Position numbers and translations under genes: made by a program. From the NCBI RefSeq assembly GCF_001949145.1, contig NW_019091667.1:235249-271586 (forward strand): a stretch of 36,338 nucleotides of DNA, read 5' to 3'. The stretch comes from Acanthaster planci. Taxonomy: Eukaryota > Echinodermata > Asteroidea > Valvatida > Acanthasteridae. Position 1 is the first letter of the stretch, and each line of letters begins with the position of its first letter. This document shows positions 1 to 10,029 of the stretch, piece by piece. The notes beneath the pieces were generated by a model. It saw only the letters and a list, made by a program, of their open reading frames with translations, had not been told where the DNA came from and searched no databases.

Positions 1-651
1 AACGTTAAGGCGGTCAGGGGCAAGACCCCGTGGGCCGGCCGCGGTAGGCGGGCCTGTCGTGACAATATGATGCGTAACATTATGTTTGACTGGAGTGTCA
101 CGACAGAATGATCTACTGGTGATGTCCGGAAATTCCTTCAGGGTGTCCTCGAAATGTGATGGGGGCGGTGGCGCGAGGACAAGACCGACCGATTGTGTGT
201 TCGAGGCTTTGCTGGTGATGCTCAAATTGGTTGTGGCATCAAGAAACCTGTGATGTCGAAGATCTACCAGCAAATTGAAATGACGAAGGAAATCTGCGCC
301 TAATATGGCATGCCGAATTTCTGCAACTACAAAAACCCAGCGACATGGCCGCCGGATGCCAATGTCAAGTGTCAAAGATCTCTCACCGTAAGTAGCAATT
401 GCCGATGAATTTGCTGCTTGGAGATCTTGACCACGGCGACGGTGGGTGCGCTCGTGCGGGGTAGGAGGGATGACGCTCACCTCAGCTCCTGTATCTACGA
501 GGAATTGGCGTGCAGAGTGGCGGTCAGTTACATAGAACAGGCGAGAGGGTGTGGAGTGGCCGGCAGAGTATGTCGCCTTTACTTGCCGGCCTGGCCGTTT
601 CCCTGGTTGCTGGCATTGAAGGAACAGGGCTGGGTGCACTTGTGGGCCCCG
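1..651 (-). pseudogene. pol: Ty3/Gypsy pol fragment: retropepsin and start of reverse transcriptase
   Basis: Partial pol reading frame, open on the minus strand from 651 to the window edge. It overlaps the gag end by about 70 bases in the -1 frame, the usual Gypsy arrangement for making pol by frameshifting. The aspartic protease active site VDTGAE is at 481-498, followed by VSVIPP. The second protease motif AILGADFL is at 286-309. At 1-60 the sequence GPP...RGLAPDRL matches the linker leading into Gypsy reverse transcriptase. The enzyme cleaves the Gag-Pol polyprotein inside the particle. No stop lies within the visible 217 codons, so this part is better preserved than gag. The reverse transcriptase, RNase H and integrase would lie off the left edge. 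Confidence 0.9.
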
Positions 652-1273
652 TCACCAAATTTGGCATGATACCGGCACACGTTGGCGTCATCCGGAGGAG
701 TTGGAGTGCTGGCACGGGGTCAACGACTGCGAGAGTGAAAACGGGAGCGTTGAGGGTTGGTCGAGAGTTTCTGGACTTAGGCGATTTATCTCGCCGCGAA
801 GAAGCTCTACCTCGCTCTGCAGGTTCGCCGTTGCTGTCGGGGTAGCCACCGGTGTCACGGAGTTCACCCCGTGAGATGGGATGGACACAGCCATGACTTT
901 GTCAGCCAGCTCGGCGAGTTGTTCCATCGTCATGGAGTCTCCTGCCGAGGTGATTACCACCTGTACGCTAGCCGGTAACCGTTGCAAGAATAACTGGCGC
1001 AGGATCGAGTCTTCCAGTATTCTGTCGCATCCGCCGCAGTAACTGTGTCGGCTTACGATCGCCAAGTACCTCGTCGGTCAGGAGCTGCTGTAGTCGTTTT
1101 TGTTCAGTTGCCGTTGTTCTTTTGATCAGCTCCTCATGCAGGGTTTTGTAGGGGGTGTCTTGTGGAGGATTTAGGAGGATGTCCCTGACTTCCTGGGCAA
1201 TTGACGGGGCGAGAGCTGAAATGATATGGTTGTATTTCATTTTCTCCGCGTTGATCCCTCTCGAGCGAACCAT
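579..1273 (-). pseudogene. gag: Ty3/Gypsy-type gag remnant (retrotransposon)
   Basis: Structural polyprotein of an LTR retrotransposon, read right to left. The frame starting at 1273 carries the characteristic gag core, including TEQKRLQQLL, LGDRKPTQLLRRM and EVRDILLNPP. A frameshift near 1015-1025 moves it into a second frame with ILRQLFLQRLP and QLAELADKVM. A further shift near 690-700 moves it into a third frame holding a zinc-knuckle-like region, CRYHAKFGD then HKCTQPC, which ends at the stop at 579-581. These motifs are familiar from gag proteins of Gypsy elements in marine invertebrates (family knowledge). The N-terminal part upstream of 1273 is not recognisable, so the element is truncated there, and no LTR was found. 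Two frameshifts make it a dead copy. Confidence 0.88.
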
Positions 1274-1730
1274 ACATGTGAACCTGCTGCCCAGTGCTGA
1301 GGTAGTTTCAGGCTAACTGCAGCCTTTTGCACACTTTTATTCTAAACTATTTTACAGCTTGTACAAGAGAGAGTGGGAGTACTGCGCGTAGAGATGTTGC
1401 TTGGAGAGTGGTTGTGATGAGACTGGCTAAAAATGACCAAGTGGTAAACATAGGGTTGGGAACACAGGCCAGAAGAACAAGGATAAATCTAATTAAAATC
1501 TAATTATAAAGTAATAAATCCTAGACCAGAAGTCTGCCAGAGGAATGTGGTAAGAAGGCCAAAGCAATAAAAGTGGGTCCTTGTGTAGGAGTGCTCTAAA
1601 ATCAATTAGGAGGCTTGACATTACAGGGTCAAAAGTTAAAGGCTCCTAATCTACTGCTGGGAAAAATGTACATGGGATCTACTGTAGATGCAAGTGTCCT
1701 TATTTTGATAAGGGGGGAAAACGCTACAAT
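1274..1730. other. AT-rich spacer, no gene seen
   Basis: No coding signal or clear repeat was recognised. If the Gypsy element's 5' LTR survives it should lie here, but no matching long terminal repeat is visible because the other end is outside the window. Confidence 0.5.
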
Positions 1731-2031
1731 AGTTTACAGTTCGGGGTACTTCTTTCACAAAAGCCCCTAATTGCGGACTCATTTTGGATAGAATCGGGTG
1801 GCTACATTCAGGAATGAGCGCTTAGTTTTACTGCTTTTTGGGGGTATCTTCGTTCAAAGACAAATAAAAAAAATGTCGTGGCTACCCCCCCCCATAAAAT
1901 TAAATCGAAAAGTGATCATCTGGCCATAATCTTGAATTTCCACTTAAAAAAACGGAGGCCAACCGTTCATGAGATTCAACAGGCAGCGCTACTTCGGTCC
2001 GATTTGGCGCGTATTTGGTATAGTGCAACCT
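1731..2031 (+). repeat. Repeat unit A (first copy)
   Basis: A stretch of about 300 bases beginning TAGTTTACAGTTCGGGGTAC and ending GGTATAGTGCAACCT. It recurs in direct orientation at 3301-3612 with substitutions and small indels; shared landmarks are the GTTCGGGGTACT start, ATTGCGG, GGCTACATTCAG and CTTCGGTCCGATTT. No protein motif is seen. Confidence 0.8.
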
Positions 2032-2037
2032 GTAAAG

Positions 2038-2600
2038 ACAAGATGGCGGCGACCATGGCAACAGCCCGAAATGGGGCGCCCTGTTCTCCTTTTAGTATAA
2101 TTTATTCACGGGAGGAGAATGTGGGCAGTTTTGTCTTTGGAAGTTGTCAAAACAGTAACGATTATAGCCAAAGATCAAAGGAATGTACACCGTGTCTTTT
2201 TGGAGGGGCTTATTGACTATTCTGTCCTATAATAACTTGGAAAGGGCCTGAAATCCCCTCATTTATGTCTTCCCAAAAAGCTCAACCGGACGCCAGGGAA
2301 ACGGAAAATAGAAAGGTCCAATCAATAATTCCATCTGCTTGTCCTCATTTTTTTTGCTTGTCTTCTCTGTGTCCCTCAGTTTTGCAGAAGATGTTTGATT
2401 TCTCAGTTTGTTTACTGAATAACATTGTAATTGCGCACAAAACACTGCCGTATTCAGTGTCAACGGACAAACTGTTTTATCCTACTTCAGAAAAACAAGA
2501 AAGCGTATTGAACGTTTGGAATTGGTTTTTCTATTTTGGATAGATTTTCTTCGTTTTGAGCCATTTTTACTGCTAAACCGGCCCTCGAAGTGATATTGTA
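2038..2600 (+). repeat. Repeat unit B (first copy)
   Basis: A 560-base unit from ACAAGATGGCGGCG to GAAGTGATATTGTA. It is followed at once by a second copy at 2603-3161. Shared landmarks are GGGGCGCCCTGTTCTC, GTTGTCAAAACAGTAACG, CCTATAATAACTTG, CAGTTTTGCAGAAGATGT and CGGACAAACTG. Short open frames in it (for example at 1878-2216) are shadows that recur in the second copy with changed sequence. Confidence 0.82.
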
Positions 2601-2602
2601 CG

Positions 2603-3161
2603 GACAAAATGGCGGCGCCCATAGCAAAGACCAAAAGGGGGCGCCCTGTTCTCGTTTTAGTGCATTTTATTTACAGGAGGAGAAAATGGGCAGTTTTGCC
2701 TTTGGAAGTTGTCAAAACAGTAACGATTATAGCCAAAGATTAGACGAATGTTCACCGTGTCTTTTTGGAGGGCCTTATTGACTACTCTGTCCTATAATGA
2801 CTTGAAAAGGGCCTGATATCCCCCCTTTCTTTTCTTCCCAAAAGGCTCCTTTCGGACGCCGGGGAAACGAAAATTAGAAGGGTCCCATTTACAATGCTGT
2901 CTGCTCGTCCTCTTTCTTTTAGTTTTTCTTCTCTATGCCCTTCAGTTTTGCAGAAGATGTCTTATTTCTCCGTTTGTTTATTGAATAAGATTGTCATTTC
3001 GCACAAAACACTGCTGTATTCAGTGTCCACGGACAAACTGTAATTCTTCAGAAAAACAAGAAAGCGTATTTAATTTTTGGGTATGGCTTTTTATTTTGGA
3101 TAGATTTTTCTTCGTTTTGAGCCATCTTTACTTCGAAACAAGCCCTTGAGGTGATATTAAA
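2603..3161 (+). repeat. Repeat unit B' (tandem second copy)
   Basis: Direct tandem copy of the 2038-2600 unit, offset by about 565 bases, diverged by many substitutions and a few indels. The pair is bracketed by the direct copies of unit A. Confidence 0.82.
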
Positions 3162-3300
3162 GGGTGCATTCCACCAAATGGTTGTATATCTGCGCGCGAG
3201 CTCATTAATATTCTGTGATACCACGGGATTTTTACAATAAGACAGGCCATAATCAGGAGGCATCATAGAAATATTTCTAAAAATCCCGAATTTAGGACTG

Positions 3301-3612
3301 ATAGTTTACCGTTCGGGGTACTCATTTAACAAAAAGCCCCAAATTGCGGGCGCAGTTTGGATAGAGGTGGGCGGCTACATTCAGAAATGAACGCTTAATT
3401 TTACTGCTTTTGGGGAATATCTCCGTTCAAAGGCGAACAAAATAATTTGTGGCTAACCCACATGAAATTAAAACGAAAAGTGATCTTCTGGCTATAATCT
3501 TGAATTGCCAGTGAAGAACGGAGGCCTGTCTTTTCATCATGAGTCAACAGGCGGCGCCACTTCGGTCCGATTTTGCGCTGTTTTCTATGGACGCGTATTT
3601 GGTGTAGTGCAA
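3301..3612 (+). repeat. Repeat unit A' (second copy)
   Basis: Second direct copy of the 1731-2031 unit, separated from B' by about 140 bases of unrelated sequence. It ends GGTGTAGTGCAACCT like the first copy. Confidence 0.8.
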
Positions 3613-3639
3613 CCTTCTATACGGCCACAGGACGAACAC

Positions 3640-3878
3640 GACACTATGGTGTACTATTTACGACGCACATTTCTCTCTCTCACTAGCCTCCCTCCAGGCG
3701 ACGCAACTACACGACGCGATGGCACGACGGCTCCATTGTGTCGTGCCGTCGGTTCGAACCGTGGCCTTCTTGCCATTTCGTATGGTGTGCTATTTGCGAC
3801 ACACATTTCTCTCTCTGTCTAGCCTCCCTCAAGAGTCCTCGAGAAGGAGCTGATAACTTCCCTAGCCAGTGACCTACC
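3640..3878 (-). repeat. Truncated inverted copy of the CGACG-rich element
   Basis: Bases 3640-3828 are the reverse complement of the inner right part of the element at 5042-5545 (compare 5340-5450). They contain two direct sub-copies beginning TATGGTGTACTATTTACGAC and TATGGTGTGCTATTTGCGAC. The next 45 bases, starting CAAGAGTCCTCGAGAAGGAG, match 6631-6675 in direct orientation, so pieces of the same repeat are joined here in opposite senses. The GGTTCGAACC inside is not part of a tRNA. Confidence 0.72.
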
Positions 3879-4790
3879 ATTTCACTTGGCTACTGGACTG
3901 AACAGAGACTGTTCTGTTGTCTCTCTGTGATTTCTCCTTCCATCGAACCTGCCATACTTACAAATTCGTCCCTGTCCTGCTCTAGGCAAAGAAATTATCA
4001 GAGTAAGCCTATTGAACTACACATGCATACGTTGCTGGACAGTGGGTGGCCTGGACCAGAGCCACATGAATCCGTTCCGAAACCTGATTTAGTCGAGGGG
4101 AAGGAAAGTCTGTGCACTTGAACCCTAAACATCATCTGCACTTAACCCAACACATCTTCGCCATCCATTCAAGCTCTTTTACTGCAAGCCTTTCTATTGC
4201 AAGCTCTACAGCTACTTGCCAAGTCAAGACAAGCCAAGTCAAGTCGTCCCCAACTTCAGCAATAGATCGTCTTCTAGCTAGGCCCTTTATTTATTTTCAT
4301 TGTTAATTCATAATGTTTTCTGTTAAATAGAATCCCCTTTTTTTCTCATTGTTAAAAAGATGCTTTCTCTAACGTGAGGATATTTGTATTTTCGTAAACC
4401 GTGCATAACCTTTTCACTATATTAGTCGGAAACGAATTAATTCTCACTGGTTAGCTGATTATAAAAGGCGTAAACTAGTAAACAAATGAATAATGTAAGC
4501 AGGTGTCATGATTCTCATATTATGCCCGCTACAATATTTCTAAATCCATTCTAACATACAATACATCAGTCATTATAACGTGCTTGCTAATGTAACATAA
4601 GGATCTAAGGAGAAATTATACATGTGTGTGGCCAAACAGAGTTGAAGAAAAGACACGGCCACAATGATAATAGCGTCTGTGTAATGTTTTATTCAGAAAC
4701 ACGGACTAATATCATTGAAAGTGTGGTGCTGATAAAGGTAACGAGGAAGACTGGCCTGAAGGAAGACAAAGACGGAATATTCTGATGGTA
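3879..4790. other. Intergenic AT-rich stretch
   Basis: No coding signal recognised. A short AAGTCAAG-type direct repetition lies at about 4217-4246. Confidence 0.45.
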
Positions 4791-4792
4791 TT

Positions 4793-5545
4793 ATAGAGCA
4801 GGCTCGGTGGTAACTTCCTAAACCCGTGGTCAAACTTGCAGCTGTACAATTGTAGACAAGTTGTCTGGAGAGTTGGGAGTACTACTTAGAAATCAGAGCA
4901 GTTCTTACATAAGCAGATTTTATTTTGCCTGTTTTCATTTTCTTAATAAAATATGAAAGAAATTAATCCTAATCAATTAATGGATGAGATAAAAACAAGA
5001 ACAAATCAACACCAAAGAGTAAATAGCATGTACTTTGCAAGCACGGGGGACAGAAATGAAAGAACACAGTAAAGGCGCCCTCTATAAGCACTATGAAGCA
5101 AAGGGCGACAGCACACTTCGCGTCGTGCATCGTGTCGTGCTTCAGGCGACATAATAGGCGACGCGATGCACGACACGACATACGACGCGACGCACGGGCG
5201 ACGGAAGGGGCGACGTTTAGGCGGCAAATAATGCAACACGGAAAGGACCTAAGACAGCACGACGCGACGGGTGACGCACGACGCGACGCATCGTGTGTGC
5301 ACAAAAGTAATGGCAAGAAGGCGACGGTGCGACCCGACGGCACGATGCAAGGGAGCCGTCGTGCCGTCGCGTCGTGTAGTTGCGTCGCCTGGAGGGAGGC
5401 GAAAGAGAGAGAGAAATGTGTGTCGTAAATAGTACACCATAATTTCGTTGTACACACAAGACGCATCGCGTCGTGTGCTGTTGCCCTTTGCGTCATGGTG
5501 TTTGTAGAGGGCGCCTTTCTTGTTTTATTTCATTTCCGCCCCCTG
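4793..5545 (+). repeat. Dispersed repeat, copy 2, containing the inverted-repeat element
   Basis: Parts of bases 4793-5046 (4793-4855 and roughly 4960-5046) match parts of 6674-6830, including AGGCTCGGTGGTAAC and AACAAATCAACACCAAAGAG; between them is about 100 bases without a counterpart. From 5042 it contains an inverted-repeat element described separately. Homology to copy 3 breaks off inside that element. Confidence 0.75.
5042..5545. mobile_element. Non-autonomous inverted-repeat element (MITE-like), about 500 bases
   Basis: Left arm at about 5042-5130 and right arm at about 5460-5545 are imperfect inverted repeats of roughly 85 bases. Both contain a GGGGG-start, GAAATGAAA, AGGCGCCCTCTA, CAAAGGGC and AGCACAC in the same order. 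The interior is rich in CGACG and GTCGTG words. It has no transposase frame; the open frames across it on both strands come from its biased composition. The ends resemble the CAGGGGC style of some hAT elements, but no 8-base target duplication was found, so the superfamily is undetermined. Confidence 0.72.
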
Positions 5546-6078
5546 AAAATCTCATTTTCCGCCCCTACTTGAATAGTAGGGTACAGTCCACTAATTCAAG
5601 CCCGATTGAAAACAGTGTAAAATCGGCACTGTTCAGGGCCCAATAACATGCTTACCAACATCCTTGAGATTGCGTGAACACAAATAAAATTATTGTCTGG
5701 TCCCTAATCTGTCGATTCCCTTTCAATTTATTGTGGACTAACCAATTACATTTTTAATTTTTCCCACAAAACAAAATCACCCCCGAAAAGTGATTTTTCC
5801 GAAGTCTGATTGCAGCCATTTTTCAAGTGGCAACCCTCAACCTTCTTGGGCACTTAGGACCATTTTTCAGTTGTAGTTTTTAGCCATTCTGCTCTCATAG
5901 GATAGCGCAAAGACTCAGGCAGTTGATCCTGGCAACGATTTACACAATCTTACCATTTCGGGGGGCCAAACAATCTCCTTTTTTTTCAGAAAAAGGGCTA
6001 CTACTTCTAATGCTAATGAGCTGAGCAGAAATTCTTACTTAAATAGTGGACTGCATGCACCCAGGACATGGCATTTGT
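5546..6078. other. Spacer, no gene seen
   Basis: No coding frame, RNA gene or repeat was recognised. Confidence 0.45.
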
Positions 6079-6264
6079 TCTTTGTACGCTGCCGCTATGG
6101 GCATGCAGAGCCTTGAACTGACAGCTTTTGAAATATTGACCAATCGTATAGTATAAATGATAGAAGAACTAACGCAACATCATGCCCAAAATTACTTACC
6201 AACATACACGGAAAAAGCTGCCAGATCGAGGCTCTGCATGCCCATGGCGGTAGCGTACAAAGAG
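6079..6264. repeat. Near-perfect inverted repeat (51-base arms, 83-base loop)
   Basis: Arm 6079-6129 (starting TTCTTTGTACGCTGCCGC) pairs with arm 6213-6264 (ending GCGTACAAAGAG), with only a handful of mismatches. Transcribed RNA from either strand would fold into a long hairpin. It could be a small foldback transposon or an RNA-hairpin source. Confidence 0.8.
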
Positions 6265-6630
6265 CGAATAGGTAGCAGGTCTTGTTTCTGTTATTGTTCA
6301 TTTTCATTCATAATAAGTTACTTTCAAACTTTGTGTTTTCACGAAGAGTGAGTTGTTGAAGAAAAGTTTTGTTTTTTTAATCAAATGTGATTAGAAAGAG
6401 CGTCACGACCAACTATCAGACTTGTCTCCAGGAAATGGATAACATGAGCCACATCGTTGTTTTAACTTTTCCTGCTCTAATTTTGATCTTCCTAATAATT
6501 ATGTAATAGAATTGATTTTGCCCCCCCTCCTTTTTTGAAATTCTAACTCCCCCAGAATTAGGTCATACAATTTGTGTGGGTTGCTTGGCAGTGCGTGTGG
6601 GCAGTTGGTAGCAGAACTTGCAACCAGCCA

Positions 6631-7050
6631 CAAGAGTCCTCGAGAAGGAGTCGATAACTTCCCTAGCCAGTGACCAGGCTCGGTAGTAACTCCCTAAACC
6701 CGCAGTGAAACTTGCAGGCGTACAATTGTTTATACAGAAATTAACCTAATCAAGGAAAGGATGAAATAAAAATAAGAACAAATCAACATCAAAGAGTAAA
6801 TAGCATGTACTTTGAAAGCACAGGAGACAAGAAAGAGACATGAAAGAAAACCGCAGAAGCGCCCTCTACAAACACCATGAAGCAAATGGCAACAGCACAC
6901 GTCGTGCTTCAGGGGACGTAATAGGCGACGCGATGCACGACACGACGCACGACGCGACGGGCGACGTTTAGGCGGGACAAAATGCAACATGGAAAGGACC
7001 TGAGACAGCACGACGCAACGGGAGACGGCACGACGCGACACACCGCGTCG
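6631..7050 (+). repeat. Dispersed repeat, copy 3, truncated
   Basis: Starts with the 45-base CAAGAGTCCTCGAGAAGGAG block shared with 3831-3877. It continues with sequence matching 4793-5046 and then the left arm and interior of the inverted-repeat element (6840-7045 matches 5060-5290). It stops near 7050, so the right arm is missing. Confidence 0.75.
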
Positions 7051-7180
7051 TGAGTAGTAGGGATACACCGGTTCAAGTGCACCTCCCCTTTCCACCCAGT
7101 TTCTCCCTTTCCCCCACCCGCGCCGGCGTTTCCCACTTCACTCACGTTGACCTTTGGCCCCGGGGCACTTTTTGTCAATA

Positions 7181-7313
7181 ACCCTACCTACCTACCTACC
7201 TACCTCTACCTACCTACCTACCTACCTACCTACCTCTACCTACCTACCTACCTACCTACCTACCTACCTACCTACCTACCTACCTACCTACCTATAGAGA
7301 TAGATAGATAGAC
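7181..7313. repeat. Microsatellite (TACC)n followed by (GATA)n
   Basis: Tandem CCTA units with occasional CTCTA interruptions run from 7181 to about 7292. A short GATA tract (ATAGATAGATAGA) follows, then a single undetermined base at 7315. The tract sits at the point where the LINE fragment breaks off. Confidence 0.95.
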
Positions 7314-7315
7314 GG

Positions 7316-7941
7316 NAATTGGCTGATGAGCTGACAGATTTAATGTGGTCATTCCATGAGAGCTGAGCGCTTAGAGTGACGCCAAGATATTTGACCGTGT
7401 TTGATGCTGTGAGAGCAGTGCCGGAATGAATGTAAGCTGGAAAGAACTGAGCCCGCTTACGGGAAATGTGCATAATTTTAGTTTTAGATGTGTTGAAGGT
7501 CATACCATTAGAGGCACTCCAAGCACTCAGCTCATTAAGATCATTCTGAAGTTCAGAGACATCCAAATCTGTACGAATGGAACGATATAATAGTACGTCA
7601 TCTGCAAACAAAACACAAGGTGAGTTAATGTTGCGGGAAATGTCATTGATGAAAAGGTTGAAAAGTAGGGGCCCCAAAACACTGCCCTGAGGAACCCCGG
7701 ACTTCACCAAAGACCACTCCGAGGTTCGACCAACAAAAGTCACTCTCTGAAGTCGGCCCACCAAGAAATCTTTTATCCAACTCCAGAGAGCACCTCCTAT
7801 GCTGAACCCAGAAGCGAGCTTATGCAGAAGTGTGTCATGGGGCATGCGGTTAAAGGCTTTGCTCATGTCCAAAAAAACAGCATCAATTCTGGGTGGATTA
7901 CGCTGATCAAGCTGTGCGGCCCAAGTATGATAGACATACAT
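7316..7941 (-). pseudogene. LINE (non-LTR retrotransposon) reverse transcriptase fragment
   Basis: Reads leftwards from 7941 with about 209 open codons. It contains the non-LTR reverse transcriptase signatures: FLDMSKAFNRMPHDTLLHKL early, then SGVPQGSVLGPLLFNLFIND near residues 81-100, and the catalytic FADD at residues 112-115 (about 7597-7608). These are followed by ASNGMTFNTSKTKIM and TVKYLGVTLS. Order and wording fit the CR1/Jockey side of the LINEs (family knowledge). The enzyme copies LINE RNA at the nicked chromosomal target. The fragment lacks the endonuclease and the fingers region at its start, and ends at the microsatellite with an ambiguous base at 7315. It is a truncated, inactive copy, though this portion has no stop. 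Confidence 0.93.
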
Positions 7942-9300
7942 AAAGCATACTTAACTTAAAATGTTGAAAGGGAGTGTATTGATCCCCATCTCTTTTTTGG
8001 AAACAAACAAATGTACAAACATCTATTCAAAATGTTTCAATGTTGAATACAAACTGGTGTTTTTCAATTCAAGATGTAGTCAACGTGAGTCCGGGTTTTA
8101 CTCTGCATAAGTTTTTCAATTATTGGTCGTCTTAAGAGGGTGTTATACTTTAAGCCCACTTAACTAAGATTTTGAAAGGGAGTGTATTGCTCCCCACCCC
8201 TCTTATGTGAACAATAAACAAACACCCCCAGCAACCCAATAACCATGCATTTCTCAGAGCTAGTAGGATGGGTTTTTTCGTGTCCTATTTGGCGAGAATG
8301 GCTTGCCACCTGGGAACTGATGGTTATCCCCTTCGAAATTTTTCACAATGTCACCATGCAGTCTGTAATTGACGGCTTACTCAAGCGGCATTGCATTCGC
8401 CTGTTAAGCAAGATTCTTGCACCGACAGAGATAGAGGGGCAAACCACGGGTAAGGTCACGGAGCTAAACTGGCCATGGATCGCCGATATTGCGCCCATTT
8501 TCCCCCACCCCCCACCCCATAAGAAGCTGGCAATGCCACTGAATAATTATCTTTTGCAGCAACTAGAAACTGCTTTGTATTTCAATACAGGCTGTCTTGG
8601 TCAACGTAAGTCCAGGTTTTACTCAATTGGTCAGCGCAAGAACAGCTTTTCACTTATTGGTCGTCTCAAGGGGGTCTTATATATTAAAGGGCAGCTGTAA
8701 CCAATTCTGTTTAAGACAAACCTTCAAATCTAGTGCACGTGTGTCTCAGTTAACCTTATTTTCAACAAATAATTTCTACATTCTTGTTGAGCAAAACTGT
8801 GATGTCATCTCAGAAAAAGCCTCGAGGTTACATTGATTTGTAAATAAAAAGGGCTGCATATTTGTTGATTTTTCTGGACTCAGTTTTTTCTTCTTTGCTG
8901 ATTCTTCGTTGTTGATGTGCAGAGCAATAGGAAAGCATCAATCCCTTTCCAGAAATTCTGGGTTTCCGATTTGAACAGAAACACCTATGCACTGAACCAT
9001 GTCTTCCCCTGAATGGCCTCAGTTGTCTAGGAAGGTGTGGATAATTTTGTTTAAAAACATGCATTTTTTAATGTTTTGAAAAAATTGGAAATGGAGGGTT
9101 TTCATACATTGAAGCACAATATAAAGTTGAAGAAAAATTGTATTTTAGAAAAATTCACTGCAGCCACACATTAAGCCTATACCTAACTGTAAAATTTTAA
9201 GGGCTGTATATTTTCCCCCACTTCTCATTTGAAAACAAACAGCCCCAATATCCCCAGCAAAAAAAGTTTATTCAGATAAAAGCAAGCTGGACTTTTTCAT
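7942..9300. repeat. Degenerate direct-repeat region
   Basis: Several segments recur in the same orientation. The TTGAAAGGGAGTGTATTG block is at about 7965 and 8173, with a more diverged form at about 9197. GTCAACGT(G/A)AGTCC(G/A)GGTTTTACTC followed by ATTGGTCGTCT is at about 8080 and 8598. The order is consistent with two or three decayed copies of one non-coding unit. The 151-codon frame at 8245-8700 lies across these repeats and has no recognisable domain. Confidence 0.6.
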
Positions 9301-9553
9301 GTAAATTTGGCTAATATTCCCCTCCCCCTCTCAAGGAATGCCTCCCCTGCCCTCTTTAGGAATTTGGGATGTGTTGTTGAAAGTTGTCTCCACGCAATCT
9401 GTAGTATCTTCCTTGATGGGTTACTTTAGTATAGGCAGCCTGGAGGTGCTGATCAAATTGCCGGTCTATCTATACGCCAACGACAACCCAATACCTATTT
9501 TGTACAAACTCCAGATCACGTACTGGTTCAAGAACATAAACAGGTGTTCCCTT

Positions 9554-9692
9554 TTGGAATTGAGCGAGAGATGAGATGCTGCGCATCCCAACCAAAACGG
9601 TTCTTCCCCTTGGTTGACGGTACAAGAGAGTGCCCAATACATTAAAGACTGGTGCCAATGGCAGGACGTTCCCGTGGAGTTACTGAACATTG
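9554..9692 (+). pseudogene. Parvovirus-like NS1 fragment (small endogenous viral locus)
   Basis: A 46-codon stretch closely similar at protein and DNA level to the NS1 remnant at about 32625-32745, just before its ATP-binding motif. Shared landmarks include SER, AHP, WLTV-ES and DWC-WQD-PVELL. One in-frame stop is at 9572-9574, where the other copy has a tryptophan codon. Similarity ends at about 9690, exactly where hAT-type sequence begins, and the reading frame passes through the junction. It is a decayed piece of a viral replication protein inserted in the host genome. Similarity to its left is too weak to claim. Confidence 0.8.
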
Positions 9693-9904
9693 CCAAGTTC
9701 TGGGAATCCATGACAGGCAGATTCCCCAACCTGTCTGCCATCGCCAAAGAGATCATCTGGATGCCCGTTGCTAGTGTTGACAATGAGCGCAGCTTTTTGC
9801 AGTATAAACACCTCAACGACAGAAGGGAGAGTCTAACCCAGCAAAACACAAAAATGCTAGCAATTATGTATTTCAATGGAGACATTGAAGACCAGTTTGC
9901 CTGA
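9690..9904 (+). pseudogene. hAT transposase C-terminal dimerisation domain fragment
   Basis: Seventy codons ending at the stop 9902-9904, with the hAT family C-terminal signature: FW, FPNLSAIAKEI, P-ASVDNERSF, Q-KHLNDRRESLT and NTKMLAIMYFN. In intact hAT transposases this domain mediates dimer formation and contributes to DNA transposition. The catalytic DDE portion is absent here. The frame is continuous with the NS1-derived codons to its left, giving an ORF that can start at a TTG at 9614. No terminal inverted repeats of a hAT element were found nearby. Confidence 0.86.
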
Positions 9905-10029
9905 ATTCTGAGAAGATAATCTGCAGTCCTGTTATGTTTTTTAGTTGTTTTCCCTCAAATTTACTCAAGCACTGAAGCCATTTAAGTGGAACAAAAGCCA
10001 GGAGCCCCAGACCAGACACTGGCACAAGC

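Noticed and set aside
3745-3765. GGTTCGAACC resembling a tRNA B box
   Set aside because: No A box, acceptor stem or cloverleaf can be formed around it; it is inside a repeat.
4969-5496. 175-codon minus-strand frame and several overlapping frames
   Set aside because: They lie over the CGACG-rich inverted-repeat element, whose biased repeats open frames on both strands.
7181-7313. Possible CRISPR-like or satellite array
   Set aside because: Plain tetranucleotide microsatellite without spacers.
8245-8700. 151-codon plus-strand frame
   Set aside because: It runs across degenerate non-coding repeats that recur elsewhere in the region with stops.
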